Shown here in pieces: positions 15,481 to 23,918 of a DNA stretch of 64,000 bases (position 1 is its first letter; the number at the start of each line of letters is the position of its first letter). A program made the translations under genes and the position numbers. The notes under the pieces are model-generated. The model saw only the letters and a list, made by a program, of their open reading frames with translations. It was not told where the DNA came from and ran no database searches. The DNA comes from Deltaproteobacteria bacterium. GTDB lineage: Bacteria > Myxococcota_A > Polyangia > DRWM01 > JAAZOP01. The stretch is from the NCBI GenBank assembly GCA_016218815.1, contig JACRCX010000055.1:1-64000 (forward strand), written 5' to 3'.

Positions 15481-17555
15481 CCGCCCCGGCCCGGGACTCG
15501 CGCACGTCGCTGGCGCCTCCGACGTCCGAGGAGACGCCGGCCGATGTCCAGGCGCAGCTCCCGACCGACCTCGTGCTGGCGATCTTCCGCCTCGTGCGCG
15601 GTTGCGGGCTGCACGCCGACTCCAACAGCGCCGTGGTCGCCCTCGTCGACTCCGCCCGCCAGGTCCTGGGCGAGTTCTGCGAACGGCTGGGCGTGCCGCA
15701 CGCCAGCGTCCTGGTCGCCGACAACGCGGCGTTCGTCAACGGCCGGCAGCTCCGCGCCCGGCGCGAAGCCTACGGCTCGGCGATGGAGTTGGGCCGGCTC
15801 ATGGAGCAGTGCGGCTTCAACGAGCTGACCCTGCGCGCTGCGGCGTCCCGCCAGGACGTCGCCACCTTCGCGCGTGCCTTCTCCGACGGCCTGCACGGCC
15901 AGTCCCGGACCGTGAGCCTGCACGGCGCCACCTTCGGCGGCATCCGCCTGCGCAAGGTGCGCAGCAACCCGTTCGGCGCCGAGTCCGAGGACCAGTCGCC
16001 GTCGGCGCGCACCGTGCGTTCCTACGCCGCCGCCGTGGTCGTCGTGCGAGACTTCCTGGAGGACCTCCTGCGCGGCTCGGAGAACCTGCCCAACCGCCTC
16101 AAGCGCGTCTCGCAGCGCCTCGTGTCGCAGTTCGAGGAAGACCCGCGCATGCTCCTCGCCCTGACCGCGACCACGACCGCGGGCCCCGACGAGGCCCTGA
16201 TCTCCGTCAACACCGCCGTCCTCGCCGTCGCCACCGCACGCCAGCTCACCGACGATCGAGTCCTCCTCGCCAACGTGGCCATGGCCGCCATGACCTACGG
16301 CGTGGGCCGCGTCCGGATGACCGTGATCCCGGACTCGCCGGGCGCGTCGGCCGGTACGCTCCGGCGGCAGCTCCGCGAGGACGAGGCCGCGCGCCTGCCG
16401 GCGGTGACCACCGCCTGCCTGGTCGGCCTGGGGAAGATCCACCCGCCCAACCTGGTCCGCACCGTCATGACCCACGAGGCCCTGTGGCTGCGGCACGCGC
16501 TGCCCCGCGGACCCGTGTACCAGGGACGTTGGGCGCCTACCGTGCTCGCGCGCATCCTCGACGTCGCGCGCGGCTTCGCCGAGCTGCTCGTGCCCGCTCC
16601 GGGCGCCGACACCGTGGCCATTGAGGACGCCCTGCAACGGCTGTCCGGCCGCATCACCGACCCCACCGCCCGGACCTATCTCAAGCTCCTGGTCGGCGCG
16701 CTGGGCATCTTCCCGATCGGTACGGTGGTCGAGCTCAACACCGGCGAGATCGCCGTCGTGCTGGGCACGCCCGCTCGCGCGGGCGATTTCGCGCAGCCGC
16801 CCGTGCGCATCATCAACGACAACCACGGCGAGCTGCTGCCCGAGCCACGGGACGTCGACCTCGCCCTGCCGGCCGCGCCCGGCCAGCCGCGCCGCTACAT
16901 CCGGCACCCCGTCGAGGCCGACGAGTCGCAGATGAAGGCCATGCGCTCCTACGTGGCCTCGCTCGGGCTGGCCCGCCCGGCGCCGCCCCCGACGCCCGTC
17001 AATCCCACGCTCCCGCCCGGCCCCGCCCCTCCGGCCCCCGCGCCGGTCGCCCCTCCGCCGGATGACGCTCCGCGTCCCTCGCGTCCTGCGGATGACGCCC
17101 CGCGCCCCTCGCGTCCTGCGGATGACGCCCCGCGCCCCTCGCGTGCCTCGTCCCCCTCGCGTCCGTCCGTGCCCCGGGTCGATCCCACCCACGCCGTGAC
17201 CTGGGACGAGTACCGCGCTCGGATGGCCGCCGTGCACGCTTCACACCCGCCCGCCGCACCGGCCGGCCGTGCGCCCGATGACGCCCCGCGTCCCTCGCGT
17301 CCCTCGTCGCCCTCGCGTCCCTCCGCACCCCGGGCCGATTCCACGCGGCCGTCCGCTTCCGCGGCCGATCCCACGCGGGCCGTGAGCTGGGACGAATACC
17401 GCGAGCGGATGGCCTCGAGGCCCGCGCCGGTGCCGCCGGACCCCGCCGCCGCCGCCGGCGCCGGCGATCTCGATTCCAAGCTGAAGGCGTACCTGGGCGA
17501 AGAACCGCCCGCCGATCCCCGACCGTCGCGACTCCCCCCCCGTCGCGACCGTTGA
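15477..17555 (+). CDS. degenerate HD-GYP-like protein with repetitive tail
   Basis: 692 aa; AAGGAGG before the ATG, which overlaps the kinase stop by 4 nt. Residues about 190-450 follow the HD-GYP scaffold: ISVNTAVLAVATARQL corresponds to the H-S-V-N-x-A helix, and FPIGTVVELNTGEIAVVLGTP to the characteristic post-HD-GYP strand. But the metal-binding residues are gone: the LHDIGK position reads TYGVGR, and no HHE or GYP motif is present. It is therefore unlikely to hydrolyse c-di-GMP and may be a binding or scaffold protein for the kinase. The tail (about 515-692) has three perfect-to-near DDAPRPSRPA repeats, a fourth later, and two copies of a V-T/S-W-D-E-Y-R motif. Confidence 0.7.
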   Translation: MTAPARDSRTSLAPPTSEETPADVQAQLPTDLVLAIFRLVRGCGLHADSNSAVVALVDSARQVLGEFCERLGVPHASVLVADNAAFVNGRQLRARREAYGSAMELGRLMEQCGFNELTLRAAASRQDVATFARAFSDGLHGQSRTVSLHGATFGGIRLRKVRSNPFGAESEDQSPSARTVRSYAAAVVVVRDFLEDLLRGSENLPNRLKRVSQRLVSQFEEDPRMLLALTATTTAGPDEALISVNTAVLAVATARQLTDDRVLLANVAMAAMTYGVGRVRMTVIPDSPGASAGTLRRQLREDEAARLPAVTTACLVGLGKIHPPNLVRTVMTHEALWLRHALPRGPVYQGRWAPTVLARILDVARGFAELLVPAPGADTVAIEDALQRLSGRITDPTARTYLKLLVGALGIFPIGTVVELNTGEIAVVLGTPARAGDFAQPPVRIINDNHGELLPEPRDVDLALPAAPGQPRRYIRHPVEADESQMKAMRSYVASLGLARPAPPPTPVNPTLPPGPAPPAPAPVAPPPDDAPRPSRPADDAPRPSRPADDAPRPSRASSPSRPSVPRVDPTHAVTWDEYRARMAAVHASHPPAAPAGRAPDDAPRPSRPSSPSRPSAPRADSTRPSASAADPTRAVSWDEYRERMASRPAPVPPDPAAAAGAGDLDSKLKAYLGEEPPADPRPSRLPPRRDR
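17061..17150 (+). repeat. 30-bp coding tandem repeat, 3 copies
   Basis: Three head-to-tail 30-bp units (17061-17090, 17091-17120, 17121-17150) encoding DDAPRPSRPA-type decapeptides; a fourth unit is at 17277-17306. Inside the degenerate HD-GYP gene. Confidence 0.85.
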
Positions 17556-17673
17556 GGCCGTCCTTCGCGATGAACCGATCACGATGGACTCCAATGACCC
17601 CTCGCACCGCGAGCAGCGGCCTGCCGTCCACCGCCATCGGACGCCAGTGGTGACCATCGTCCCGTCGATTCCC

Positions 17674-17692
17674 CCGCCGAAAAAGTCGGCGG
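17674..17692. terminator. hairpin between convergent genes
   Basis: CCGCCGA, AAAAG loop, TCGGCGG: a 7-bp perfect stem between the ends of the plus-strand gene at 17555 and the minus-strand gene at 17720. No T-run, so terminator function is only suggested by position. Confidence 0.3.
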
Positions 17693-17719
17693 CACAGCAC
17701 ACCGCCGGAGGATCGGCGC

Positions 17720-18769
17720 TCATCCCGAGGCGTACCGCCGGCGGATGGCCAGCACGTCGTCGAGAGAGGAGAGGAAGACGTCGAGCAGGACGGCGTCGAA
17801 GTGCGTCCCGCGGCCCTCGAGCAGGATTCCCACGGCCTTGTCCACGGGGAACGCTTCCTTGTACGGCCGCGGCGAGGTGAGCGCGTCGAACACGTCGGCG
17901 ACGGCCGCGATCCGCCCCGCGATCGGGATCGCCTCACCCGCCAGGCCGCGCGGATAGCCGCGGCCGTCGAACCTCTCGTGGTGCGTCCAGGCAATCGTCG
18001 CCGCCAGATCCAGCAGGTCGTTGCGCGAGCCGGCGAGCATGTCGTGCCCGATCGCGGCGTGGCGCTTCATCGTCTCGAATTCCTCCGGCGTGAGCCGCCC
18101 GGGCTTGAGCAGCACGGCGTCGGGGATGCCGATCTTGCCGATGTCGTGCATCGGGCTGGTGATGCGGATCATCTCGCACAGCCCGAGGGGTAGACCCGCC
18201 AGGCGCGCCAGCAAGGCGCAGGAGTCGCTCATCCGCTGCACGTGCTGGCCCGTCTCGTCGTCGCGGTATTCGGCCGCCACCGCCAGACGGTGGATCGTCT
18301 CCTGGTGCGCGCGCGCCAGCTCCGCGGTGCGCTCCCGGACCGCCTCCTCGAGCCGCTCGCGCTGCGCCCGCTGGTCGATCTCCAGGCGGCGGCGGCGCAG
18401 CGCGTTGACCGCGCTGATCACCACCTCGTTCGCCTCGAACGGCTTGATCACGTAGCCGTACGCGCCCAACTCCAGCGCCATCCGCGCGAGCCGCGGATCG
18501 TCCACACCCGTCACCATCACGGCCGCGACGTCGCGGTGCTCGGTCAGGACGTGGCGCAGAAGCTCCATGCCGGACTCCCCCGGCATGTTCACGTCGCTCA
18601 GGATCAGCGAGAACGGCCCCTCGTCGAGCAGGCGATGGGCCTCCCCGGCGTCCGCGGCCAACGTGCACCGGTGGCCCTCCCGGTCGAGCACGCGGCCCAG
18701 GGCGCGGCGAATCGGCTCCTCGTCGTCGACCACCAGGATCCGCTCGGCTTCGTGTCCGGATTCACCCAC
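17720..18769 (-). CDS. response regulator with HD-GYP c-di-GMP phosphodiesterase domain
   Basis: 349 aa. Receiver domain 12-130 with the acidic pocket in ILVVDDEEP, phospho-acceptor Asp in LILSDVNMPG and KPF lysine (YVIKPFEANE). A coiled-coil linker (ERLEEAVRERTAELARAH) leads to an intact HD-GYP domain: H-x-x-R-M near GQHVQRM, MHDIGKIGIP, HAAIGHDML, THHERFDGRGYP and AVADVFDALTSPRPY. It should cleave c-di-GMP when phosphorylated. GTG at 18769 is preceded by GGAGG. It begins 19 nt after the hybrid histidine kinase, its likely partner. Architecture equals RpfG. Confidence 0.9.
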   Translation of the reverse strand: MGESGHEAERILVVDDEEPIRRALGRVLDREGHRCTLAADAGEAHRLLDEGPFSLILSDVNMPGESGMELLRHVLTEHRDVAAVMVTGVDDPRLARMALELGAYGYVIKPFEANEVVISAVNALRRRRLEIDQRAQRERLEEAVRERTAELARAHQETIHRLAVAAEYRDDETGQHVQRMSDSCALLARLAGLPLGLCEMIRITSPMHDIGKIGIPDAVLLKPGRLTPEEFETMKRHAAIGHDMLAGSRNDLLDLAATIAWTHHERFDGRGYPRGLAGEAIPIAGRIAAVADVFDALTSPRPYKEAFPVDKAVGILLEGRGTHFDAVLLDVFLSSLDDVLAIRRRYASG

Positions 18770-18788
18770 GACCCATGCCTCCGTCCCC

Positions 18789-21131
18789 TCAGCGCCGCCC
18801 CTCGACCTCGCGGCTGTCCAGCGCCTGTCGCACCTGGCCCAGCAGCACGTCCGCAATGAACGGCTTCCGCACCAGCCGCGCCTGCGCCCCGACCAGCCCG
18901 TGCTGCTCCAGCGTCTCCTCGGTGCCGGCGGAGACGAAGACGACCGCGGCCCCCGCTCGCCTCGCCCCGAACCGCTCCGCCAGCTCCTTCCCCGACATCC
19001 CCGGCATCACCACGTCGGTGAGCAACAGATCGATCGGCCCCGCACAGCGCTCGGCCAGCATCAGCGCCTCGATTCCGTCCCGCGCCTCGAGGACCTCGTA
19101 ACCGTGCACGGAGAGGATGCGGCGGGTCAGCGCGCGAACGGCGTCGTCGTCCTCGACGACGAGCACCAACTCGCCGCGTCCGGCGAGCCCCGCGGCCGGC
19201 GGCCGTTCCGACGCGGATCGGCCGGCCTCGCCTTCGACCACCGGGAGGAGGATCTCGAACGCGGTGCCCCGCCCCGGCTCCGACTGCAGCTCGACGTACC
19301 CGTTGGCACGCTTCACGATTCCGTAGACGATGGCCAGCCCGAGGCCGGTGCCCTGGCCGAAGGGCTTCGTGGTGAAGAACGGGTCGAAGGCCCGCTCGCG
19401 CGTCTGCGGATCCATCCCCGAGCCGGTGTCCCGCACGGTGAGGCGCACGTACGCGCCCGGGACGACGTAGGGATGCGCGCGTACGTAGGCGTCGTCCAGC
19501 CGCACCTCGGCCGTCTCGAGGGCCAGGGTCCCGCCCCCGGGCATCGCGTCGCGGGCGTTGGCTCCCAGGTTGATCAGGACCTGCTCGAGCTCGCCGACGT
19601 CCGCACACACATTCGGCAGGCCGGACGCCAGGACCGTCCGGAGGACGACCTGCTCGCCCAGCGTCCGGCGCAGGAGCTTCTCCACGTCGGCGACGACCGC
19701 GTTCAGGTCCAGCGGCTCGCGGCGACCCGTCTCCCGGCGGCTGAAGGCCAGGAGCTGGCGGGTGAGCGCGGCGGCACGCTTGCCGGCGCGCCGGATCTCG
19801 TCGATGTCCTGGCGCCGCGGATCGTCCTCCGCGAACTCGGCGGCCAGAAAGTCCCCGTAGCTGATGATCACCGCCACCAGGTTGTTGAAGTCGTGGGCCA
19901 CCCCGGCGGCGAGTGTCCCCACGCTGGCCAGGCGTCCCGCCTGCAGCATCTGCTCCTGCAACCGCTTCCGCTCGGTCACGTTGCGGGCCACGGACAAGAT
20001 CGCCGGCAGGCCGTCCAGCTCGATGCCCAGGCTGATGACTTCCAGGTCGACGTGGGTACCGTCCGGCTGGGGCAACTGGACCTCGAGCACCGGCGGCAGC
20101 ACGCCCCGGGCAAGCATGTCCATTGCGGCCTGCAGCACCTCGGATCGAGGGGCGGGGGCGAATTCGACCATCGACGCGCCGACCAGCCCCTCGGCTCCCT
20201 CACGACCCACCAGCCGGGCGGCCGGCGGATTGGCGAAGACGACGCGTCCGTCGCGGTGGATCAGGACGGCATCCGGGAGGCTCTCGACCAGCAGGCGGAA
20301 CCGGGCCTCCGAGGCGCGCAGCCGGCCGGTCGCCGACTGGATGCTGTCCGCCATGCCGTTGAAGGAGGCGCCCAGCCGGCCGAGCTCGTCGTCGGTCCGG
20401 ATCCTCACGCGCGTCGCCAGGTCGCCCGCTCCGATCTCCTTCGCCGCACGCTCGAGCGCCCGGATGGGGCGGTAGACGAACTTGCGGACGCGGAAGAAGC
20501 CCATGGCCAGCGCGAGCAGGTTGACGACCACCAGACCGGCGGTCCACCAGTGCATCCTCTGCGACGCAGCGGTCTGATGGTCGGCGAGCAGCTGCACGAG
20601 ATCGTCGAGCGCACGGACGATGCGCGTGCCGAAGGCGTTCATCTCGTCCCGGGGCAGGCCGGCACGACTCGTCCCGTCCCCGGAGCCCGCCGCGAGCAGC
20701 AGCGGGTGCAGCCCCGCCCAGGCCGCTTCCAGCTCGCGGAGGGACCGCTCGGGCAGGTCGGCAGGCCAGGGCGGAAGCTCGGCCCGCGGCACTCGTGACT
20801 CGCGCCCGTCCGCATGGCACGAACGGCAGACCGTGAGCTCGGCCGGCCCGAGCTGGCCGATGGCGCTGCCGCCGGAACGCAGACTGCCGACGGACCGATC
20901 GATGAACGTGATCAACACGGGCAGCGTCGCCGCGTGCGTTCGCTTTCCGGAAGCGACTTGCTGCACGAACTCGGTCAGCTCGTGGGCCATCGTGCGCGTT
21001 CGCGCGGCGACGCCGAGCACGTTCACGGTCGCCTCGGCGTCGTTCGATAGGTCGTACACGAGCCACGCGTTGACGCACGCAAGAACCACGAGCACCAGGA
21101 AAAGCAGCGATGTCTTCCGCGAGATGCTCAA
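18789..21131 (-). CDS. hybrid histidine kinase with periplasmic CxxCH sensor
   Basis: 780 aa. A TM helix ([19 protein letters not shown]), a periplasmic domain (about 30-185) holding V-C102-R-S-C105-H106, a second TM ([19 protein letters not shown]), HAMP ([21 protein letters not shown]), PAS (about 275-395), HisKA with GVAHDFNNL, HATPase ([27 protein letters not shown]) and a C-terminal receiver ([13 protein letters not shown]). The CxxCH suggests a covalent c-type heme for redox, NO or CO sensing; this is inferred. The start is a TTG, the only one giving the TM n-region SISRKTS, without a clear ribosome binding site. It is cotranscribed with the HD-GYP regulator downstream. Confidence 0.9.
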   Translation of the reverse strand: MSISRKTSLLFLVLVVLACVNAWLVYDLSNDAEATVNVLGVAARTRTMAHELTEFVQQVASGKRTHAATLPVLITFIDRSVGSLRSGGSAIGQLGPAELTVCRSCHADGRESRVPRAELPPWPADLPERSLRELEAAWAGLHPLLLAAGSGDGTSRAGLPRDEMNAFGTRIVRALDDLVQLLADHQTAASQRMHWWTAGLVVVNLLALAMGFFRVRKFVYRPIRALERAAKEIGAGDLATRVRIRTDDELGRLGASFNGMADSIQSATGRLRASEARFRLLVESLPDAVLIHRDGRVVFANPPAARLVGREGAEGLVGASMVEFAPAPRSEVLQAAMDMLARGVLPPVLEVQLPQPDGTHVDLEVISLGIELDGLPAILSVARNVTERKRLQEQMLQAGRLASVGTLAAGVAHDFNNLVAVIISYGDFLAAEFAEDDPRRQDIDEIRRAGKRAAALTRQLLAFSRRETGRREPLDLNAVVADVEKLLRRTLGEQVVLRTVLASGLPNVCADVGELEQVLINLGANARDAMPGGGTLALETAEVRLDDAYVRAHPYVVPGAYVRLTVRDTGSGMDPQTRERAFDPFFTTKPFGQGTGLGLAIVYGIVKRANGYVELQSEPGRGTAFEILLPVVEGEAGRSASERPPAAGLAGRGELVLVVEDDDAVRALTRRILSVHGYEVLEARDGIEALMLAERCAGPIDLLLTDVVMPGMSGKELAERFGARRAGAAVVFVSAGTEETLEQHGLVGAQARLVRKPFIADVLLGQVRQALDSREVEGRR

Positions 21132-21314
21132 ACCCGGCCCACCCCGTCGCTCCAGCGGGCTGATGGACCCGGTATTGGGGCCAACGCACGCCGCCGCTTG
21201 CCGGCGGCCCCCCCAGTCTGCAAGACGCAGGATCCCATGTTCGCCCGGCAGCGTCCAGCGTCACCGCGCCGGGTCACCGCGCCGTCGCCGGCGTGCACCG
21301 GGCCCCGACACGCT

Positions 21315-23120
21315 CTACCGCGACTTCGACTTGTGCCCCCGCCCGCCCTTGGCCGGGACCACCGGGACCTGCTTCTTGGTCATCCCCGGCTTGCCCACCG
21401 GCGCGGCGGGGGAACGCCGGATCGGCACGGTCGGCTCGCCCACCCGCACCGGGTGCTCGAAGTCGCCGAAGAAGTCCGGGCCGCCCGAGGAGACGGAATT
21501 GCCGAGGTGCTCCGCAAGCTGCGTCGCGATGTACGAGATGATGCTCGTCTCCGTCTGCAGGAAGATCTCCGCACCGCGCCGGTTGAGCAGCTCGAACGCC
21601 CCGTGCGTCAGTCCTTCGTGCACGATCGGCGCCACGATCACCGAACGCGTGGAGAAGCCCGTCTCCGTGTCCAGGTCCTGGTTCCAGCGCGAGTCCTTGC
21701 GCACGTCCGCGATCGCGATCGCCACCCCCTGCCGCGCCGCGAACCCGACGATGCCCTTGCCCATCTGGATCTTGCGGCCCTTCAGCCGGTGGCCTGCGTC
21801 GCCCCGCACCGCCGTGAAAACCAGGTCGCGGGAGTTGATGTCCGACAACAGTACGCTGCCCGCCTCGCACGGAATGCGACGCATCGCGACGTCCAGCGCG
21901 AACTCCGCCGCCGACTCCCGCGTGCGGCAGTTGAACAGGCCCATCATCTCCTCGAAGACCTGCGCCAGGATCTCGTTGACCACCACCTCCTCGGCACCCT
22001 CGCGCCCGAGCTTGGCCAGGTCGGCCGGGGTGGGGACCCGCCGGCGCCCCGTCTGGCTCAACGCCGCCTTCGCCTGCGCCTGCGCCTGCGCCGGGCCCGG
22101 CATCGGCTGCTGCACGGCGACCGGCGCGGGCGGCGGACTCGAAGGCGCCCGCGCGGCGGGAGCGGCGGGCGGCGCCGACTTGCCGGACGGCGCCGGAGCC
22201 GCGACCTTCGAAGACGGCGCCGGAGCCGCCGGAGGCGGCGGCGCCGACTTGGCGGACGGCGCCGGGGCCGCAACCTTCGAAGACGGCGGCACGGCGGCCA
22301 CGGCCGCGGTCGCCACCCCCACGGCCGGTCCCGGACTCGGCAGCGCCGGCGGCAGCGGCATCGCCGGCTGGTCCACCGGATAGCTGACCTCGGGCACCTC
22401 GCTGCGCCACGACTTCCACGTCAGCGCGCCCAGCGCCGGACGCTCGGCCCGCGCGCTGAACGCGTGGTCGAACACCGCGACGTTGATGTACTTGGCCTCC
22501 GCTCGCCCCGCCGCCTCCGCGCGAAGCCGGTTGTAGTACGTCATCAGCAGCGTGTTGATCCCCTCGCGCGTCGTCCCCGGCGGGACCGAGACCAGCCGCT
22601 CCCGGTACCACAGCGACGACCCGCTCTCGGGCTCCTCGTTGCGCGAGAAGAACAGCTCGTGCTCCGGCACCGGTTCCGGCGGAGGAGGCACCGAAGGCGC
22701 GACGGGCGCCGGTGCCGGCGCGGGAGCGGGAGCGGATGCCGTCGCCGGGGGCGGAAGCGTCGGGAACGCCATCATCGGCGCCGCCGACGGCTGCGACGGG
22801 AGCAACGAAGCACGCGGCGCCGCGGGCAGCATCGAGCGGCGGACCGCCGCCGCGGCCACCGCCTCGGGCGGCGGCGTCGGCACCGGTCTCGGCTTGTAGT
22901 CCAGGTCGCGCAGCACGAAACCGCGCCGCGCCGACGGATCGAAAACCTGCACCGATCCGTCCTCGCGGATCTCGCACGTGTACGCCGTCGAGTTCTTCGG
23001 CGACTCGGCCAGCTCCCGCAACGCGGCCGTCAACGCCGCCTTCCAGTTCTCGGCCTCGACGGTCACCGTGGCGGGCTGCCCCGCCTTGGCCCGGTCGGGC
23101 ACGTGCACTTCCCACTTCAT
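21315..23120 (-). CDS. GAF-domain protein with Pro/Ala-rich linker
   Basis: 601 aa, cytoplasmic. N-terminal small domain (MKWEVHVPDRAKAGQPATV, about 1-85); two Ala/Pro-rich spacers (about 95-155 and 255-345, with repeated SSKVAAPAPS-type units) around a conserved-looking block (ELFFSRNEEPESGSSLWYRE); and a GAF domain at about 380-540 (CEAGSVLLSDINSRDLVFTA, GKGIVGFAARQGVAIAIADV, VIVAPIVHEG, AFELLNR). GAF domains bind small ligands or other domains; the ligand is unknown. A GTG at 23138 is an alternative start. Lies between the sensor kinase and the degenerate GGDEF gene on the same strand. Confidence 0.75.
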   Translation of the reverse strand: MKWEVHVPDRAKAGQPATVTVEAENWKAALTAALRELAESPKNSTAYTCEIREDGSVQVFDPSARRGFVLRDLDYKPRPVPTPPPEAVAAAAVRRSMLPAAPRASLLPSQPSAAPMMAFPTLPPPATASAPAPAPAPAPVAPSVPPPPEPVPEHELFFSRNEEPESGSSLWYRERLVSVPPGTTREGINTLLMTYYNRLRAEAAGRAEAKYINVAVFDHAFSARAERPALGALTWKSWRSEVPEVSYPVDQPAMPLPPALPSPGPAVGVATAAVAAVPPSSKVAAPAPSAKSAPPPPAAPAPSSKVAAPAPSGKSAPPAAPAARAPSSPPPAPVAVQQPMPGPAQAQAQAKAALSQTGRRRVPTPADLAKLGREGAEEVVVNEILAQVFEEMMGLFNCRTRESAAEFALDVAMRRIPCEAGSVLLSDINSRDLVFTAVRGDAGHRLKGRKIQMGKGIVGFAARQGVAIAIADVRKDSRWNQDLDTETGFSTRSVIVAPIVHEGLTHGAFELLNRRGAEIFLQTETSIISYIATQLAEHLGNSVSSGGPDFFGDFEHPVRVGEPTVPIRRSPAAPVGKPGMTKKQVPVVPAKGGRGHKSKSR

Positions 23121-23178
23121 CGCGCCCAGCACCTCCACCCCGCCTCCACGCCCCCCGCGAGTCGATCCCGGATCACCG

Positions 23179-23817
23179 TCACCGCAGCTCGTCCTCCGCC
23201 CAGTCCAGGACGTCCGAGGGATGTGCGAAGTCCGGATGGGGATACGTCCGTATCAGGAGCGACATCTCGATCTCCGGCGGAATGGTCGCCGCCGCAAGGC
23301 TGCGGATGCGGTTGACCAGCCCCTCCGCCGCCTTCTCGTTGGTGTGCGGCAGGATGACCGCCGCCTTTCGCCGGTAGAGGAAGACCATGTCCGAACGCCG
23401 CAGTCGCTCCATCAAGAGGTCGATCAACCCCTGGTGGTGGATCGGATCCGCGTCCTCCTTCAGGCTCACGAACATCAGCGAGAAGGGCTCCTTGTACCGC
23501 TCCGCCCGCGCCAGCTGCTCCTTGAGACGCTTGCGCAGGTACCGCCCCTCCAGCATCGGAACCGGATCGACCCCCCCCTCCAGCACGAAGATCAGGATGT
23601 CCCGCAGGTCCTGCGTCGACCACTCCCGCGTCGGGATCATCTTCCCCGCCGCCGCCAGGATCTGCCGCACGAAGGCCGTCGCCATCTCCCGGTCCGTCGT
23701 GACGGCCGTGAAGCTCATCAGCGGCAGCACCAGCACCTGCTGGCTGTCGGCCTTGCCCAACGTCAGACCAGTGGTCGACGTCGTGCTGGGACCTTGATCG
23801 TGGTCGTCGCGATCCAT
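23179..23817 (-). CDS. degenerate GGDEF-domain protein
   Basis: 212 aa. Residues about 90-195 follow the GGDEF fold: LRKRLKEQLARAERYKEPFS, LMFVSLKE, LLMERLRRSDMVFLYRR, then AAVILPHTNEKAAEGLVNRI. The signature GG(D/E)EF is replaced by YRRKA and the first metal-binding Asp by Ser-Leu-Lys, so diguanylate cyclase activity is not expected. No I-site (RxxD) is evident except R-R-S-D before the signature, which could bind c-di-GMP if this RxxD is the inhibitory site. Probably a receptor or scaffold. 58 nt upstream of the GAF gene, so likely one operon. Confidence 0.7.
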   Translation of the reverse strand: MDRDDHDQGPSTTSTTGLTLGKADSQQVLVLPLMSFTAVTTDREMATAFVRQILAAAGKMIPTREWSTQDLRDILIFVLEGGVDPVPMLEGRYLRKRLKEQLARAERYKEPFSLMFVSLKEDADPIHHQGLIDLLMERLRRSDMVFLYRRKAAVILPHTNEKAAEGLVNRIRSLAAATIPPEIEMSLLIRTYPHPDFAHPSDVLDWAEDELR

Positions 23818-23918
23818 CGTGTCGCACTCGACCCCGCACGGCGTTGCCGGCCGGGGAACCCACGCCGCGGGAAGTTATCACGGAGCCGCGGGTCCCGCCA
23901 GGGTCGATCTCCTCCCCG

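Noticed and set aside
12795..17555. A 1586-codon open frame on the plus strand
   Set aside because: Its first 890 codons are an Arg/Pro-rich shadow of the kinase gene; the real gene begins at 15477.
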